Shown piece after piece: positions 7,778 through 16,623 of a DNA stretch of 64,000 nucleotides. Every line of letters begins with the position of its first letter. Position 1 is the stretch's first letter. The notes under the pieces were generated by a model. The model was not told where the DNA came from, did not search any database, and saw only the letters and a program-made list of their open reading frames with translations. The position numbers were made by a program, and so were the translations under genes. This stretch comes from Sporosarcina koreensis (GTDB lineage: Bacteria; Bacillota; Bacilli; Bacillales_A; Planococcaceae): the NCBI RefSeq assembly GCF_000826145.2, contig NZ_LN651336.1, forward strand, positions 167,501 to 231,500. Direction: 5' to 3'.

Positions 7778-8782
7778 TCAATCATACTTAATCCTCGGAT
7801 CGATCACACCGTAGAGCAGGTCCACGATGAGGTTGATCATGACGAAGAAGAATGCGACGACCAGGATTCCCGATTGGATGACCGGGTAATCACGGTAGTT
7901 GATGGCGTCATAGATATATCGGCCAATCCCCGGCCATGCGAAAATCGTTTCTGTCAGGATCGCCCCGCCGAGGAGCATCCCCATTTGAAGGCCGACAATT
8001 GTCAGCACTGGAATGATTGCGTTTTTCAAAGCGTGTTTGTAGACGACCCAGAACATTTTCTGCCCCTTTGCGCGGGCTGTCCGGATAAAATCGGACCGCA
8101 TGACTTCAAGCATGCTGGAACGGGTCATACGTGCGATGATCGCCATCGGGATGGTCGCAAGGGCAAGTCCCGGAAGGATCAGGTGCTTGAATACTTCCCA
8201 CAGCTGGTCGAACCTGCCGTTCAGCATGGCATCCAGCAAATAGAGATGGGTGACCGCTGATACGGGATCGCGTACTTGCTCACGTCCTGTGGTCGGCAGC
8301 CACTGCAGTTCAATGGCGAATGCCCACTGCCCCAGGAGACCGAGCCAGAAGATCGGCATGGATACACCGACCAGCGCCAGGATCATCGCTGTATAATCGA
8401 ACCATGAATTTTGGAACCATGCGGAGATGATGCCGGCGTTGATGCCGATGACGACAGCAACGATCATGGCGAACAGTGCCAGTTCCAATGTGGCCGCGAG
8501 ATACGGCCAGATTTCATCGGCCACCGGCAGCCGGGTTCTCATGGATTCCCCGAGGTCACCCGTGAAAATCCCTTTCAGATAACTGAAGAACTGGATATAC
8601 CACGGCTGGTCCAGCCCGAGTTTTGCATTGAGCACCGCAACCGCTTCGGGTGTCGCCTGCTGTCCCAGTATCACTTGCGCAGGGTTGCCCGGTATCGCCC
8701 GGATCATCATGAACACAACGAATGTCATCCCTAACAGTACAGGGATGAGCTGGAATAACCGCTTCCCTATGTAACTGAGCAT
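7778..8782 (-). CDS. appB: Peptide ABC transporter permease, OppB/DppB/AppB type
   Basis: 334 residues with six predicted membrane helices. The N-terminal signature MLSYIGKRLFQLIPVLLG and the EAA loop RTARAKGQKMFWVVYKHALKNA are typical of OppB-like permeases. The ATG after AGGGGTG is preferred to a GTG three codons upstream that is too close to the ribosome site. It is separated from the binding-protein gene by about 90 bases that hold a stable hairpin, which would let the binding protein be made in excess over the permeases. Confidence 0.92.
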   Translation of the reverse strand: MLSYIGKRLFQLIPVLLGMTFVVFMMIRAIPGNPAQVILGQQATPEAVAVLNAKLGLDQPWYIQFFSYLKGIFTGDLGESMRTRLPVADEIWPYLAATLELALFAMIVAVVIGINAGIISAWFQNSWFDYTAMILALVGVSMPIFWLGLLGQWAFAIELQWLPTTGREQVRDPVSAVTHLYLLDAMLNGRFDQLWEVFKHLILPGLALATIPMAIIARMTRSSMLEVMRSDFIRTARAKGQKMFWVVYKHALKNAIIPVLTIVGLQMGMLLGGAILTETIFAWPGIGRYIYDAINYRDYPVIQSGILVVAFFFVMINLIVDLLYGVIDPRIKYD

Positions 8783-8814
8783 ACACTTCACCCCTTTAGG
8801 CTCTTTTTGGCTTT

Positions 8815-8868
8815 TCAGGAACAGGAAAGGGGGATAAGCGAATCGCCTCCCCCCTGTTGCCTGTCAGC
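8815..8868 (-). promoter_or_regulatory. Intercistronic hairpin between binding-protein and permease genes
   Basis: On the minus strand AACAGGGGGGA pairs with TCCCCCTTTCCTGTT around a loop containing GGCGATTCGC. It lacks a clean T-tract, so it looks more like an mRNA processing or stability element than a full terminator. Confidence 0.55.
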
Positions 8869-8874
8869 CTGAAC

Positions 8875-10494
8875 TTACTTGAAATCTACGTTCGAGAGCA
8901 AGTCGGAACCTGTAGGATGCGGTTTGAAACCAGTCAGATCAGCAGCTCCGCCGAGCAATGGTGTCGAGTGAGCCAACGGCACCCATGGCGCTTCATCATG
9001 AAGGATCTCTTGTGCTTTCATATACAGTTCGTTCCGTTTGTCCTCATCCACTTCCGTCTGTGCTTCCAGGAAGAGTTTGTGTGTTTCATCGTTTTTGAAG
9101 TACGTATAGTTGTTGCTTCCGATATTGTCTTCATCAAGCAGGACATACAGGAAGTTATCGGCATCGCCGTTATCTCCTGTCCAGCCGAGCATGAAGGCAT
9201 CCGCTTCCCCTTTGCTCGCTTTGTCGAGGTACGTCGCCCACTCATACGAGACTATTTCCGCTTTGATGCCGACATCTGCAAGGTTGCTCTGGATGACTTC
9301 CGCTACCTTTGTGCCGTCTGGCATATATGGACGCGGAACAGGCATTGCCCACAGTTCCATTTCGAAGCCGTCTTCCAGTCCTGCCTGTTTCAGCAGTTCT
9401 TTCGCCTTTTCAGGGTTATACTCATATTCTTCTATCTCATCGTTGTACCCCGAGATGGATGAAGGCATTGGGTTCTTCGCCAGTTCAGCACGGCCTTCGA
9501 AGAACGAATCGATGATTGTCTGCTTATCAATCGCGTAGTTCATGGCCTGGCGTACTTCTTTCTTATCGAACGGCGGGCGTGTGACCGTCAGACCGAGGTA
9601 GCCGACGTTCATGGACGGACGTTCGAACAACTGCAGATTTGAATCGTTCTCGATCTTTTCACCATCCGACGGGTTGATGCCGTCAGCCAGATCGATCTCG
9701 CCGGCAGTCAGCGCGTTCAGACGTGCTGCATTGTCCGGGATGGAACGGAATACGACTTTGTCGAGCTTTGGAAGCCCTTCCTGCCAGTAGTCTTCGTTCT
9801 TTTCGATTGTGATCGAATCGTTCGCTTTCCACTCCACGAACTTGAATGGCCCGGTACCGACCGGATTCCGCTCGTAGTCGTCATCGCCTTTCGCGAATGC
9901 CTCAGGACTTGAGATGGCGAACATGCTCATTGCCAGGTTTTTCAGGAATGGCGCCTGAGGGCGTTTCAGTTTGAACACGACTGTGTTCTCGTCTTGCGCT
10001 GTCACCGACTCGATGACCGCTTCCTCGTCTCCTTCAAATCCGCCGAACATGGAACTGTAGTACGGGAACTTCTCAGCATCCCCGCCTGCCCATCGTTCGA
10101 AGTTCGCGACGACTGCATCTGCATTGAAGTCGGTGCCGTCATGGAACTTGACGCCTTCTTCAAGGTGGAACGTATACGTCAGACCATCATCGGTTGTTTC
10201 CCATTCTTTCGCCAGCCCCGGCTGGATCGTTGTATCCTGCTCGCCGAAATTGACGAGAGTTTCAAACAGGTTGACCGTTACTTTGAAGGTCTCCCCTTCT
10301 GTTACGCGGGATGGATCGAGTGAAGTGGAATCCCCACCCCGGCCGAAGACCAGCGTCTTTTCCTTGCCGCTGGACTTTTCTCCGTCCCCGCTTGCCGTCC
10401 CCTCTTTGCCGTCATCGTTTCCGCATGCAGCGAGCGCAGCGGAAAGGACAAGCAGCATGATGAGTGCGGCCGACCATAACTTCCCTTTTCTCAT
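8875..10494 (-). CDS. appA: Peptide-binding lipoprotein of the ABC importer (SBP_bac_5 family)
   Basis: 539 residues. It captures di- or oligopeptides outside the membrane and hands them to the permeases. The signal peptide ends in the lipobox LAAC, so C24 carries the lipid anchor, followed by an acidic, Gly/Ser-rich linker. The family signature region is near VNLFETLVNFG and the body matches OppA/DppA/AppA. The ATG overlaps the stop of the upstream ATPase gene (ATGA). The AppA assignment rests on gene order D-F-A-B-C, as in the B. subtilis app operon. DppE-like or nickel-binding relatives cannot be excluded from sequence alone. Confidence 0.9.
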   Translation of the reverse strand: MRKGKLWSAALIMLLVLSAALAACGNDDGKEGTASGDGEKSSGKEKTLVFGRGGDSTSLDPSRVTEGETFKVTVNLFETLVNFGEQDTTIQPGLAKEWETTDDGLTYTFHLEEGVKFHDGTDFNADAVVANFERWAGGDAEKFPYYSSMFGGFEGDEEAVIESVTAQDENTVVFKLKRPQAPFLKNLAMSMFAISSPEAFAKGDDDYERNPVGTGPFKFVEWKANDSITIEKNEDYWQEGLPKLDKVVFRSIPDNAARLNALTAGEIDLADGINPSDGEKIENDSNLQLFERPSMNVGYLGLTVTRPPFDKKEVRQAMNYAIDKQTIIDSFFEGRAELAKNPMPSSISGYNDEIEEYEYNPEKAKELLKQAGLEDGFEMELWAMPVPRPYMPDGTKVAEVIQSNLADVGIKAEIVSYEWATYLDKASKGEADAFMLGWTGDNGDADNFLYVLLDEDNIGSNNYTYFKNDETHKLFLEAQTEVDEDKRNELYMKAQEILHDEAPWVPLAHSTPLLGGAADLTGFKPHPTGSDLLSNVDFK

Positions 10495-11516
10495 ACAGAC
10501 CCCTCCATCTCTTTTTCTTTCCATGCTATGTCAGTGCCGGCCTGTTCACTATAAAGATGACAGGCGACAGAATGACCGTTCTGTTGCTCCATGAGCTGGG
10601 GTGTAACTTTTGTGCAGACGTCCATCTTGAACGGACAGCGGGTATGGAACGTACAGCCTGATGGTGGATTAGCAGGACTTGGGATATCCCCTTCGATGGT
10701 TACCTGCTCCTTCTGGTAATCCGGGTCCGGGATCGGTACGGCTGACAGCAGCGCCCGGGTATATGGATGGAGAGGCTCTGCATAGAGCTGCTCGCTCGGT
10801 GCAATCTCGACAATCCTCCCCAGATACATGACCCCCACCCGATCACTGATGTGCCGGACCACCCCCAGATCATGGGCGATGAAGATATACGTCAAGTCGA
10901 ATTCCTTCTGCAGATCCTGCATCAGGTTCAGCACTTGCGCCTGGATCGATACGTCCAGGGCGGAAACCGGTTCGTCCGCGATGATGAGCTTCGGATTCGT
11001 CATCAGCGCCCGGGCGATGCCGACACGCTGCCGCTGCCCGCCGCTGAACTGATGCGGATACCGTTTTGCATGGTAAGCACTCAATCCGACAATCTCGAGG
11101 AACTTGTTGACGGTCTTCTTTCGCTCCTTCGCATGGGAAATACCATGTACGATGAGCGGTTCCTCCAGGATCTTGCCGATCGTATGGCGTGGATTCAGGG
11201 ACGCATAAGGATCCTGGAAGACCATCTGGATATCCCGGCGCACCTTCCTCATATCGCCGGCAGACAGATCCGTCAGCTCCCGGCCGTCGAATTCCACGGT
11301 GCCTTCTGTCGGTTCCAGGAGCCGCATCAGCACCCTTCCTGTCGTCGACTTGCCGCATCCGCTCTCTCCGACAATACCGAGTGTCTCCCCTTTGTTCACA
11401 TGGAAGGAGATATCATCGACCGCTTTGACATACCCAGCCGTCCGCCCGAGCAGCCCTTTCTTAATAGGGAAATACTTTTTCAGTCCTTCAACTTTCAATA
11501 AGGGCTTTTGCTCCAT
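10491..11516 (-). CDS. appF: Peptide ABC transporter ATP-binding protein, OppF/DppF/AppF type
   Basis: 341 residues. Walker A is GESGCGKST, the signature is FSGGQRQRV and Walker B is LIIADEPVSALD. The C-terminal oligopeptide-transporter domain has four cysteines (GCTFHTRCPFKMDVC and a last C in VACHLY). In recent mycobacterial peptide importer structures a [4Fe-4S] cluster was reported at such sites; for this protein that is only a possibility. It overlaps the upstream ATPase gene by 29 bases and the next gene by 4, indicating tight coupling. Confidence 0.94.
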   Translation of the reverse strand: MEQKPLLKVEGLKKYFPIKKGLLGRTAGYVKAVDDISFHVNKGETLGIVGESGCGKSTTGRVLMRLLEPTEGTVEFDGRELTDLSAGDMRKVRRDIQMVFQDPYASLNPRHTIGKILEEPLIVHGISHAKERKKTVNKFLEIVGLSAYHAKRYPHQFSGGQRQRVGIARALMTNPKLIIADEPVSALDVSIQAQVLNLMQDLQKEFDLTYIFIAHDLGVVRHISDRVGVMYLGRIVEIAPSEQLYAEPLHPYTRALLSAVPIPDPDYQKEQVTIEGDIPSPANPPSGCTFHTRCPFKMDVCTKVTPQLMEQQNGHSVACHLYSEQAGTDIAWKEKEMEGSV

Positions 11517-12510
11517 CGTCCTTCACTCCTTCCTCGCTGTATAAGAAGCATCTTGTCTGATGGGCCGCCTCTGTATGGATCAGTTCCGGATCTTCCGACA
11601 GACATCTGTCGAACGCGAACTCACAGCGCGCTGCGAACTTGCAGCCTTGCCGTATGGAACCGGGCTTCGGGACATTCCCCGGAATCGAGAACAGCCGATC
11701 CTTCTTATACCGCATATCCGGAACGGACTGAATCAGCCCCTTGGTGTATGGATGCTGCGGATTGTCGAAAATCGTCTTGACCGGCGCTTCTTCGATCACC
11801 TGGCCGGCATACATGACGATGACGCGCTGGCAAGTTTCCGCAACAACGCCGAGATCATGTGTAATCAGCATGATGGCCGTGTCCAGCCGGGTGTTCAGGT
11901 CTTTCATGAGCTTCAGAATCTGCGCCTGGATGGTCACATCAAGTGCCGTTGTCGGTTCATCCGCTATGAGAAGTTTCGGATCACAAACCAGTGCCATGGC
12001 GATCATGACACGCTGCCGCATACCTCCGGACAACTGATGCGGATACTCGTCGATCAATTCGTCCGCCCGCGGCAGCCCCACCAATTTCAGCATTTCGACC
12101 GCACGGGCTCTCGCTTTCTTTTTCGACCATTTCTTTTCATGGATGAGAATCGCTTCGGACATCTGGTTGCCGATCGTAAACAGCGGATTGAGCGAAGTCA
12201 TCGGCTCCTGGAAAATCATTGCGATATCGTTCCCCCGGATGGAGCGCATCTCTTTTTCGCTTTTCGCAAGCAGGTCGCTACCTTGGAATAGTATTTCCCC
12301 GCCTGTGATCTTGCCGGGCGGGCTCGGCACCAATCCCATTACTGACAGCGATGTCACGCTTTTCCCGCACCCGGATTCCCCTACGATTCCGAGAACTTCG
12401 CCTTCTTTCACATGGAAATCGACGTGGTCCACCGCAGAAATCTCCCCTGAGTCGGTGAAAAAAGTGGTCTGCAAGTCTTTCACATCCAAGACTTTCTTTC
12501 GTTCCCCCAT
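11488..12510 (-). CDS. appD: Peptide ABC transporter ATP-binding protein, OppD/DppD/AppD type
   Basis: 340 residues, first gene of the operon. Walker A is GESGCGKSV, the signature is LSGGMRQRV and Walker B is [12 protein letters not shown]. The C-terminal peptide-transporter domain has the cysteine set [15 protein letters not shown] plus a last C in TRCFLY. The start chosen is the ATG after GGGGTGGAAG; an open stretch of 24 codons upstream has no ribosome site and would overlap the promoter. It pairs with the AppF-type ATPase as a heterodimer. Confidence 0.93.
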   Translation of the reverse strand: MGERKKVLDVKDLQTTFFTDSGEISAVDHVDFHVKEGEVLGIVGESGCGKSVTSLSVMGLVPSPPGKITGGEILFQGSDLLAKSEKEMRSIRGNDIAMIFQEPMTSLNPLFTIGNQMSEAILIHEKKWSKKKARARAVEMLKLVGLPRADELIDEYPHQLSGGMRQRVMIAMALVCDPKLLIADEPTTALDVTIQAQILKLMKDLNTRLDTAIMLITHDLGVVAETCQRVIVMYAGQVIEEAPVKTIFDNPQHPYTKGLIQSVPDMRYKKDRLFSIPGNVPKPGSIRQGCKFAARCEFAFDRCLSEDPELIHTEAAHQTRCFLYSEEGVKDDGAKALIES

Positions 12511-12559
12511 GACATCTTCCACCCCAATACTATTTTTCTTAAAATAACATCTATTCAGT

Positions 12560-12587
12560 ATTATACGGTTTTTTAATCTCAAATCAA
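12560..12587 (-). promoter_or_regulatory. Putative sigma-A promoter of the peptide ABC operon
   Basis: On the minus strand TTGATT (12582-12587), a 16-base spacer and TATAAT (12560-12565), about 50 bases before the first start codon. The region is A+T-rich; no CodY-like operator was identified with confidence. Confidence 0.7.
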
Positions 12588-12606
12588 GGTAATTTTCAAA
12601 GCAATC

Positions 12607-12646
12607 AAAAAAAACAGACAGCGAGGGAGCATTCTCCTGCTGTCTG
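12607..12646 (-). terminator. Terminator of the YgaD ABC transporter gene
   Basis: On the minus strand CAGACAGC, a GC-rich inner arm, GCTGTCTG and a run of eight T. It separates ygaD from the downstream peptide operon. Confidence 0.9.
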
Positions 12647-12652
12647 CTACGG

Positions 12653-14398
12653 TTAAACGGATTGTACTTTGAAGAGATCGTAATAGGTGCCTTGCTTATT
12701 CATCAGCTCGGCATGCGTCCCCTGTTCTTTCAGCTCCCCATGACTGATGACGAGTATTTTGTCAGCATGGGTGATGGTGGAAAGCCGATGGGCGACGATG
12801 ATCGTCGTCCTGTTGTGCGCGAGCCGGCTGAGCGATTCCTGGATAAGTGCCTCACTTTCCAGGTCGAGCGCTGACGTTGCTTCGTCCAGTATGAGCATCG
12901 GCGGGTCTTTCAGAAACACACGGGCGATCGACAGGCGCTGCTTCTGGCCACCTGACAGTTTCACACCCCGCTCGCCGACTTCCGTGTCATACCCTTCCGG
13001 CAGCTCCATGATGAACTCATGGGCGTTTGCAGCTTTCGCGGCTGCGATCACTTCTTCTTCCGTCGCATCCGGGTTCCCCATCATAATATTGCTGCGGACG
13101 GAATCACTGAACAGTATACTGTCCTGCAGCACCATGCCGATCTGGTCTCGGAGCGATTTCGTCTGGATATCCCGGATGTCAATGCCGTCAATCTTGATGG
13201 CACCGGCTGTGACATCATAGAACCGGGGGATCAGGCTGACAATCGTCGATTTCCCCCCGCCGCTCATCCCGACAAGTGCAGCTGTCTGCCCGGGTTCCAC
13301 TGTGAAGTTCATGTCGTCCAGGACCGGTATCCCTTCTTCCTCATACGCGAAGCCGACATGCTCGAACTCGACTTTCCCGCGGATCGCCGGCAGCGGACGC
13401 GCATCCGGCTTATCGGTCACTTCGTATGGTTCCTCCATCAGTTCGAGGACACGGTCCATTGACGCGAACGACTGGGTGAGCGAAGTCGATGCATTGACGA
13501 GCCGGCGCAGCGGACTGTACAGCCGTTCGATATAGGCGATGAATGCCACCATCGTACCGACGGACAGGCTGCCGTTGATGACCTGATAGCCTGCGTAACC
13601 GATCACAAGCAGCGGTGCCACGTCCGTGATCGTATTCACAACTGCGAACGCTTTCGCATTCCATTTCGTATGCTGGATCGCTTTGTCCAGGAACTTGCCA
13701 TTCACATCATCGAACCGCTTCTGTTCAGTATCTTCAAGCGAGAAACTCTTGATGACACTGACGCCCGCCACCCGCTCATGCAAATAGCTCTGGACGTTGG
13801 CCAGCGACTGCGACCGTTCGCGCGTCAGTGTCCGCAGCTTTCCGAAGAAGTGCTTGACGCTATACGCATAGAACGGGAAGGCAAGAAGTGTCACGATCGT
13901 CAGCGGGATATCCATCGTCATCATGATGACGATGGCGATCAGGATCGTCGCAACATCGAGCCAGACGTTCATGAGTCCGATCATCACGAAGTTCTTTGTC
14001 TGCTCGACGTCATTGATGATCCTTGAAATCACTTCGCCTGCCCGTGTTTCCGTATAGAAGCGCAGGCTCAGCTTCTGCAGATGGCCGTACAGGTTCTGCC
14101 GGATGTCGTAGAGAATCTTGTTGCTGACGTATTGCGCATAATATTGCCGATAATACTCGACCGGCGGACGGATGATGAAAAAGACGAGTGCGGTGCCGCC
14201 GAGCCAGTAAAACAGCTGCTTCGTCTGCTCTGCAGCCGTCATTGTGTCGGATCCGATGATCGAGTCGATCACGATCTTGATGAGAAACGGGATGAACAGC
14301 GGAATGGCGAATTTCACGATCCCAATGACAACCGTCAGGACGATCATCCAGTTATACGGTTTAACAAATTTCAAGTAGCGTCTGATACTTTCCCCCAT
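12653..14398 (-). CDS. ygaD: ABC multidrug exporter half-transporter (YgaD-like)
   Basis: 581 residues. A six-helix membrane domain (about residues 1-310) is fused to an ATPase. Walker A is GMSGGGKST, the signature LSGGQKQRL, Walker B MLILDEATSALD and the H-loop IIVAHRLS. It should dimerise into a type IV exporter like Sav1866/BmrA. Substrate unknown. The ribosome site is GAGGAGGG. Terminators on both sides make it monocistronic. Its place between ygaC and the gsaB/bcp block matches B. subtilis YgaD. Confidence 0.92.
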   Translation of the reverse strand: MGESIRRYLKFVKPYNWMIVLTVVIGIVKFAIPLFIPFLIKIVIDSIIGSDTMTAAEQTKQLFYWLGGTALVFFIIRPPVEYYRQYYAQYVSNKILYDIRQNLYGHLQKLSLRFYTETRAGEVISRIINDVEQTKNFVMIGLMNVWLDVATILIAIVIMMTMDIPLTIVTLLAFPFYAYSVKHFFGKLRTLTRERSQSLANVQSYLHERVAGVSVIKSFSLEDTEQKRFDDVNGKFLDKAIQHTKWNAKAFAVVNTITDVAPLLVIGYAGYQVINGSLSVGTMVAFIAYIERLYSPLRRLVNASTSLTQSFASMDRVLELMEEPYEVTDKPDARPLPAIRGKVEFEHVGFAYEEEGIPVLDDMNFTVEPGQTAALVGMSGGGKSTIVSLIPRFYDVTAGAIKIDGIDIRDIQTKSLRDQIGMVLQDSILFSDSVRSNIMMGNPDATEEEVIAAAKAANAHEFIMELPEGYDTEVGERGVKLSGGQKQRLSIARVFLKDPPMLILDEATSALDLESEALIQESLSRLAHNRTTIIVAHRLSTITHADKILVISHGELKEQGTHAELMNKQGTYYDLFKVQSV

Positions 14399-14411
14399 GC
14401 AATCCCTCCTC

Positions 14412-14447
14412 GAGAAAAACCGGCCGCAGACGAAAGCAGCCGGTTTC
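14412..14447 (-). terminator. Terminator of ygaC
   Basis: On the minus strand AACCGGCTGC, loop TTTCGTCTGC, then GGCCGGTTTTTC, directly after the ygaC stop. Confidence 0.8.
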
Positions 14448-14448
14448 C

Positions 14449-14994
14449 CTAGTGTTCCTTCTTCAGGTTCTTATAAAACTCATAGCGTGATGTCCAGACG
14501 TCGATGAAATCGGGAGCGAACGGTCCTTTTCTCTGCTTGATCCAGCTCAGGAGCATTTCCAGGTTGCGCCGCAGGATCTTGTCGATCACTTCCGGGTAGC
14601 CCATCTGCTTCTTATGGTCTGCGTATTCGTCCTCATCGAGGATCAGGTAGCTCATGTCCGGGAATACTTTCACGTCCAGATCATAGTCGATGTATTTGAT
14701 CGAATTGTTATCGAATACGAACGGCGAGCTGATATTGACGTAGTAGTACACTCCGTCTTCGCGGAGCATGCAGATAATATTGAACCAGCGCTCTGCGTGG
14801 AAATAACAGATGGACGGCTCGCGTGTGATCCACGTACGGCCGTCCGATTCCGTGACAAGCGTGCGGTCGTTCGCACCGATAATAATATTGCGCGTGCCTT
14901 TCAGGACCATCGTCTCCTGCCATACTCTGTGGATATGGCCATCATGCTTATAGCTATGTACTTGTACAACTTCTCCTTCTTTTGGAATGTCCAT
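14449..14994 (-). CDS. ygaC: YgaC, DUF402 nucleoside tri-/diphosphatase family
   Basis: 181 residues, DUF402 fold. The Staphylococcus aureus relative (SA1684/Ntdp) was described as a magnesium-dependent nucleoside tri- and diphosphatase; the activity of this copy is inferred. Conserved acidic positions appear in [14 protein letters not shown] and [11 protein letters not shown]. The start is the ATG after AAAGGTGG; four codons upstream in frame have no ribosome site. It keeps the Bacillus order sspE-ygaC-ygaD. Confidence 0.88.
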   Translation of the reverse strand: MDIPKEGEVVQVHSYKHDGHIHRVWQETMVLKGTRNIIIGANDRTLVTESDGRTWITREPSICYFHAERWFNIICMLREDGVYYYVNISSPFVFDNNSIKYIDYDLDVKVFPDMSYLILDEDEYADHKKQMGYPEVIDKILRRNLEMLLSWIKQRKGPFAPDFIDVWTSRYEFYKNLKKEH

Positions 14995-15097
14995 CGTAAA
15001 AACCACCTTTTTCAGCCGGGTAATTGTTCGTCCATTATTATCAGACCATTATACCAACCGTTCCTGAAAATAGAAAACGTTAGTGCCTGGACAAGAA

Positions 15098-15131
15098 AAA
15101 ACCGGCAGGAGTCCAATCCCCTGCCGGCCGG
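15098..15131 (-). terminator. Terminator of sspE
   Basis: On the minus strand CCGGCAGG, loop GGATTGGACT, CCTGCCGG and six T. Confidence 0.88.
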
Positions 15132-15144
15132 TGGTGTCAATCCA

Positions 15145-15387
15145 TTATTTTGTCTGGTCTCCGTAACGATTTGCACGCTGGCCGGAAGCTTGGCGTTTGT
15201 TCGCTTCAGCTTTCCGGTTCTGCTCTTTTACGTGCTGTACATCTGTTTCAGCTCCGAACTCCTCGTTTGAATACGGGTTGTTCTGTGCCTTTACATGTTG
15301 TACATCGGTTTCAGCTCCAAACTCTTCATTCATTTGCGGTGTGTTCTGCTGCTTGTTTTTCTGGTTCCGCTGGTTGTTGGTTGTCAT
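15145..15387 (-). CDS. sspE: Gamma-type small acid-soluble spore protein
   Basis: 80 residues, very hydrophilic and rich in Asn, Gln and Lys. Two repeats of NEEFGAETDVQHVK end in a basic tail. Gamma-SASP do not bind DNA; they are an amino-acid reserve cut during germination by the GPR protease within an E-F-A-x-E-T-like site. Here both repeats read EFGAETD. A weak sigma-G-like promoter (GGATA, about 17 bases, TATGCTA) lies upstream. GGAGGTG is the ribosome site. This gene is the best evidence in the window that the organism forms spores. Confidence 0.93.
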   Translation of the reverse strand: MTTNNQRNQKNKQQNTPQMNEEFGAETDVQHVKAQNNPYSNEEFGAETDVQHVKEQNRKAEANKRQASGQRANRYGDQTK

Positions 15388-15447
15388 GGATTTTTCACCT
15401 CCGTAACAACTAGCATAACCAGTGCACGGAAAATTATCCGGCGTCCA

Positions 15448-16500
15448 TCAATTTTTGATGGCTGCCCATAATATGTTCATCGGCTTCGACTTCGGCAGGC
15501 TTTCCAGGTCGTCTTCAGTGAAAAAACAATATCCTTTAGGCAGCGGCGATTCGTCCAGCAGTTCAGCGAAATGACCGCTTACCTGCCAAGTGACATGCGA
15601 AAAGGCGTGTTTAAATTCGGTGAACGGCGTTTCGTCCACCACCGCCAGCAGTCCGCTTCCGTCCGCAAGCGAAGCCGATAGCGCTGCACCATTGCCGTCT
15701 TCGATTTGCGGAAATTCATAGAAGTCACCGAGAAGGCCGCCGGATGGCCGCTTCCTCAGCAGCCATCTGCCCTTCAGATCCCGGATTCCAAAGGAACGTA
15801 CATCCACAGATCGGTTCTTCGTCTTTTTCGTTTTGACGGGAAGTTCCTCCTGAATGCCTTCTTCAAATGCATCGCAGAATTCCCTGACCGGGCAGAGAAG
15901 GCAGCGCGGCCTCGGTGTGCAGATTGTCGCCCCCAGTTCCATCACCGCCTGATTGAAGGAGGATGGATCGGTCTCATCGATGATCTGCATCACCTTTTCT
16001 TCGAACACTTTTTTCGTTTTCGGAATGGCGATATCTTCCCGTATGAGGAACAGGCGGGAAAACACCCGCATGACATTGCCATCTACGGCATGTTCAGGTA
16101 TTCCGAATGCTATACTGAGGACCGACCCCGCCGTATAGGGGCCGATCCCTTTCAGTTTCAATATGTCTTTACGGCTCCGTGGGATCTCCCCGCCGTACTG
16201 TTCCACGACTTCCCGGACACCTGCCTGTAAGTTGCGGACCCGGGAGTAATAACCAAGGCCTTCCCAGTGTTTCAGTACGTTCTCTTCATCTGCGTACGCC
16301 AGGGCCTCCATTGAAGGGAATGATTCGAGGAACCGATTATAGAACGGGATGACGGTTTCCACACGCGTCTGCTGGAGCATCACTTCCGAAACCCAGATCT
16401 TATAGGGATCGGATGTCCGCCGCCATGGCAGATCGCGCTTTTCATGCGCATACCATGCCAGCAGCCGTTTATTGAATTCTTCTTTCTGATCGATATTCAT
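15448..16500 (-). CDS. mutY: A/G-specific adenine glycosylase MutY
   Basis: 350 residues. It removes adenine mispaired with 8-oxoguanine. Catalytic residues are E39 (WVSEVMLQQTRVETV) and D140 (HAVDGNVMRV). The helix-hairpin-helix is LKGIGPYTAGSVLSIAFG. The [4Fe-4S] cysteines are C194, C200, C203 and C209 in the C-x6-C-x2-C-x5-C spacing, followed by a NUDIX-like 8-oxoG recognition domain. The ATG behind GAGGAG is used rather than one five codons upstream. It lies beside yfhP as in B. subtilis (YfhQ). Confidence 0.96.
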   Translation of the reverse strand: MNIDQKEEFNKRLLAWYAHEKRDLPWRRTSDPYKIWVSEVMLQQTRVETVIPFYNRFLESFPSMEALAYADEENVLKHWEGLGYYSRVRNLQAGVREVVEQYGGEIPRSRKDILKLKGIGPYTAGSVLSIAFGIPEHAVDGNVMRVFSRLFLIREDIAIPKTKKVFEEKVMQIIDETDPSSFNQAVMELGATICTPRPRCLLCPVREFCDAFEEGIQEELPVKTKKTKNRSVDVRSFGIRDLKGRWLLRKRPSGGLLGDFYEFPQIEDGNGAALSASLADGSGLLAVVDETPFTEFKHAFSHVTWQVSGHFAELLDESPLPKGYCFFTEDDLESLPKSKPMNILWAAIKN

Positions 16501-16623
16501 GGACTTGCTCCTCATTGTGTTGTTATTGCTTTTAGGTTGTCCTGAAATGGGTATATACTGAACAGGAACTCAGGAACTGCACCGTTCATACGTGCAGATC
16601 GTTCCATGTAAAGGGGTGATGTT

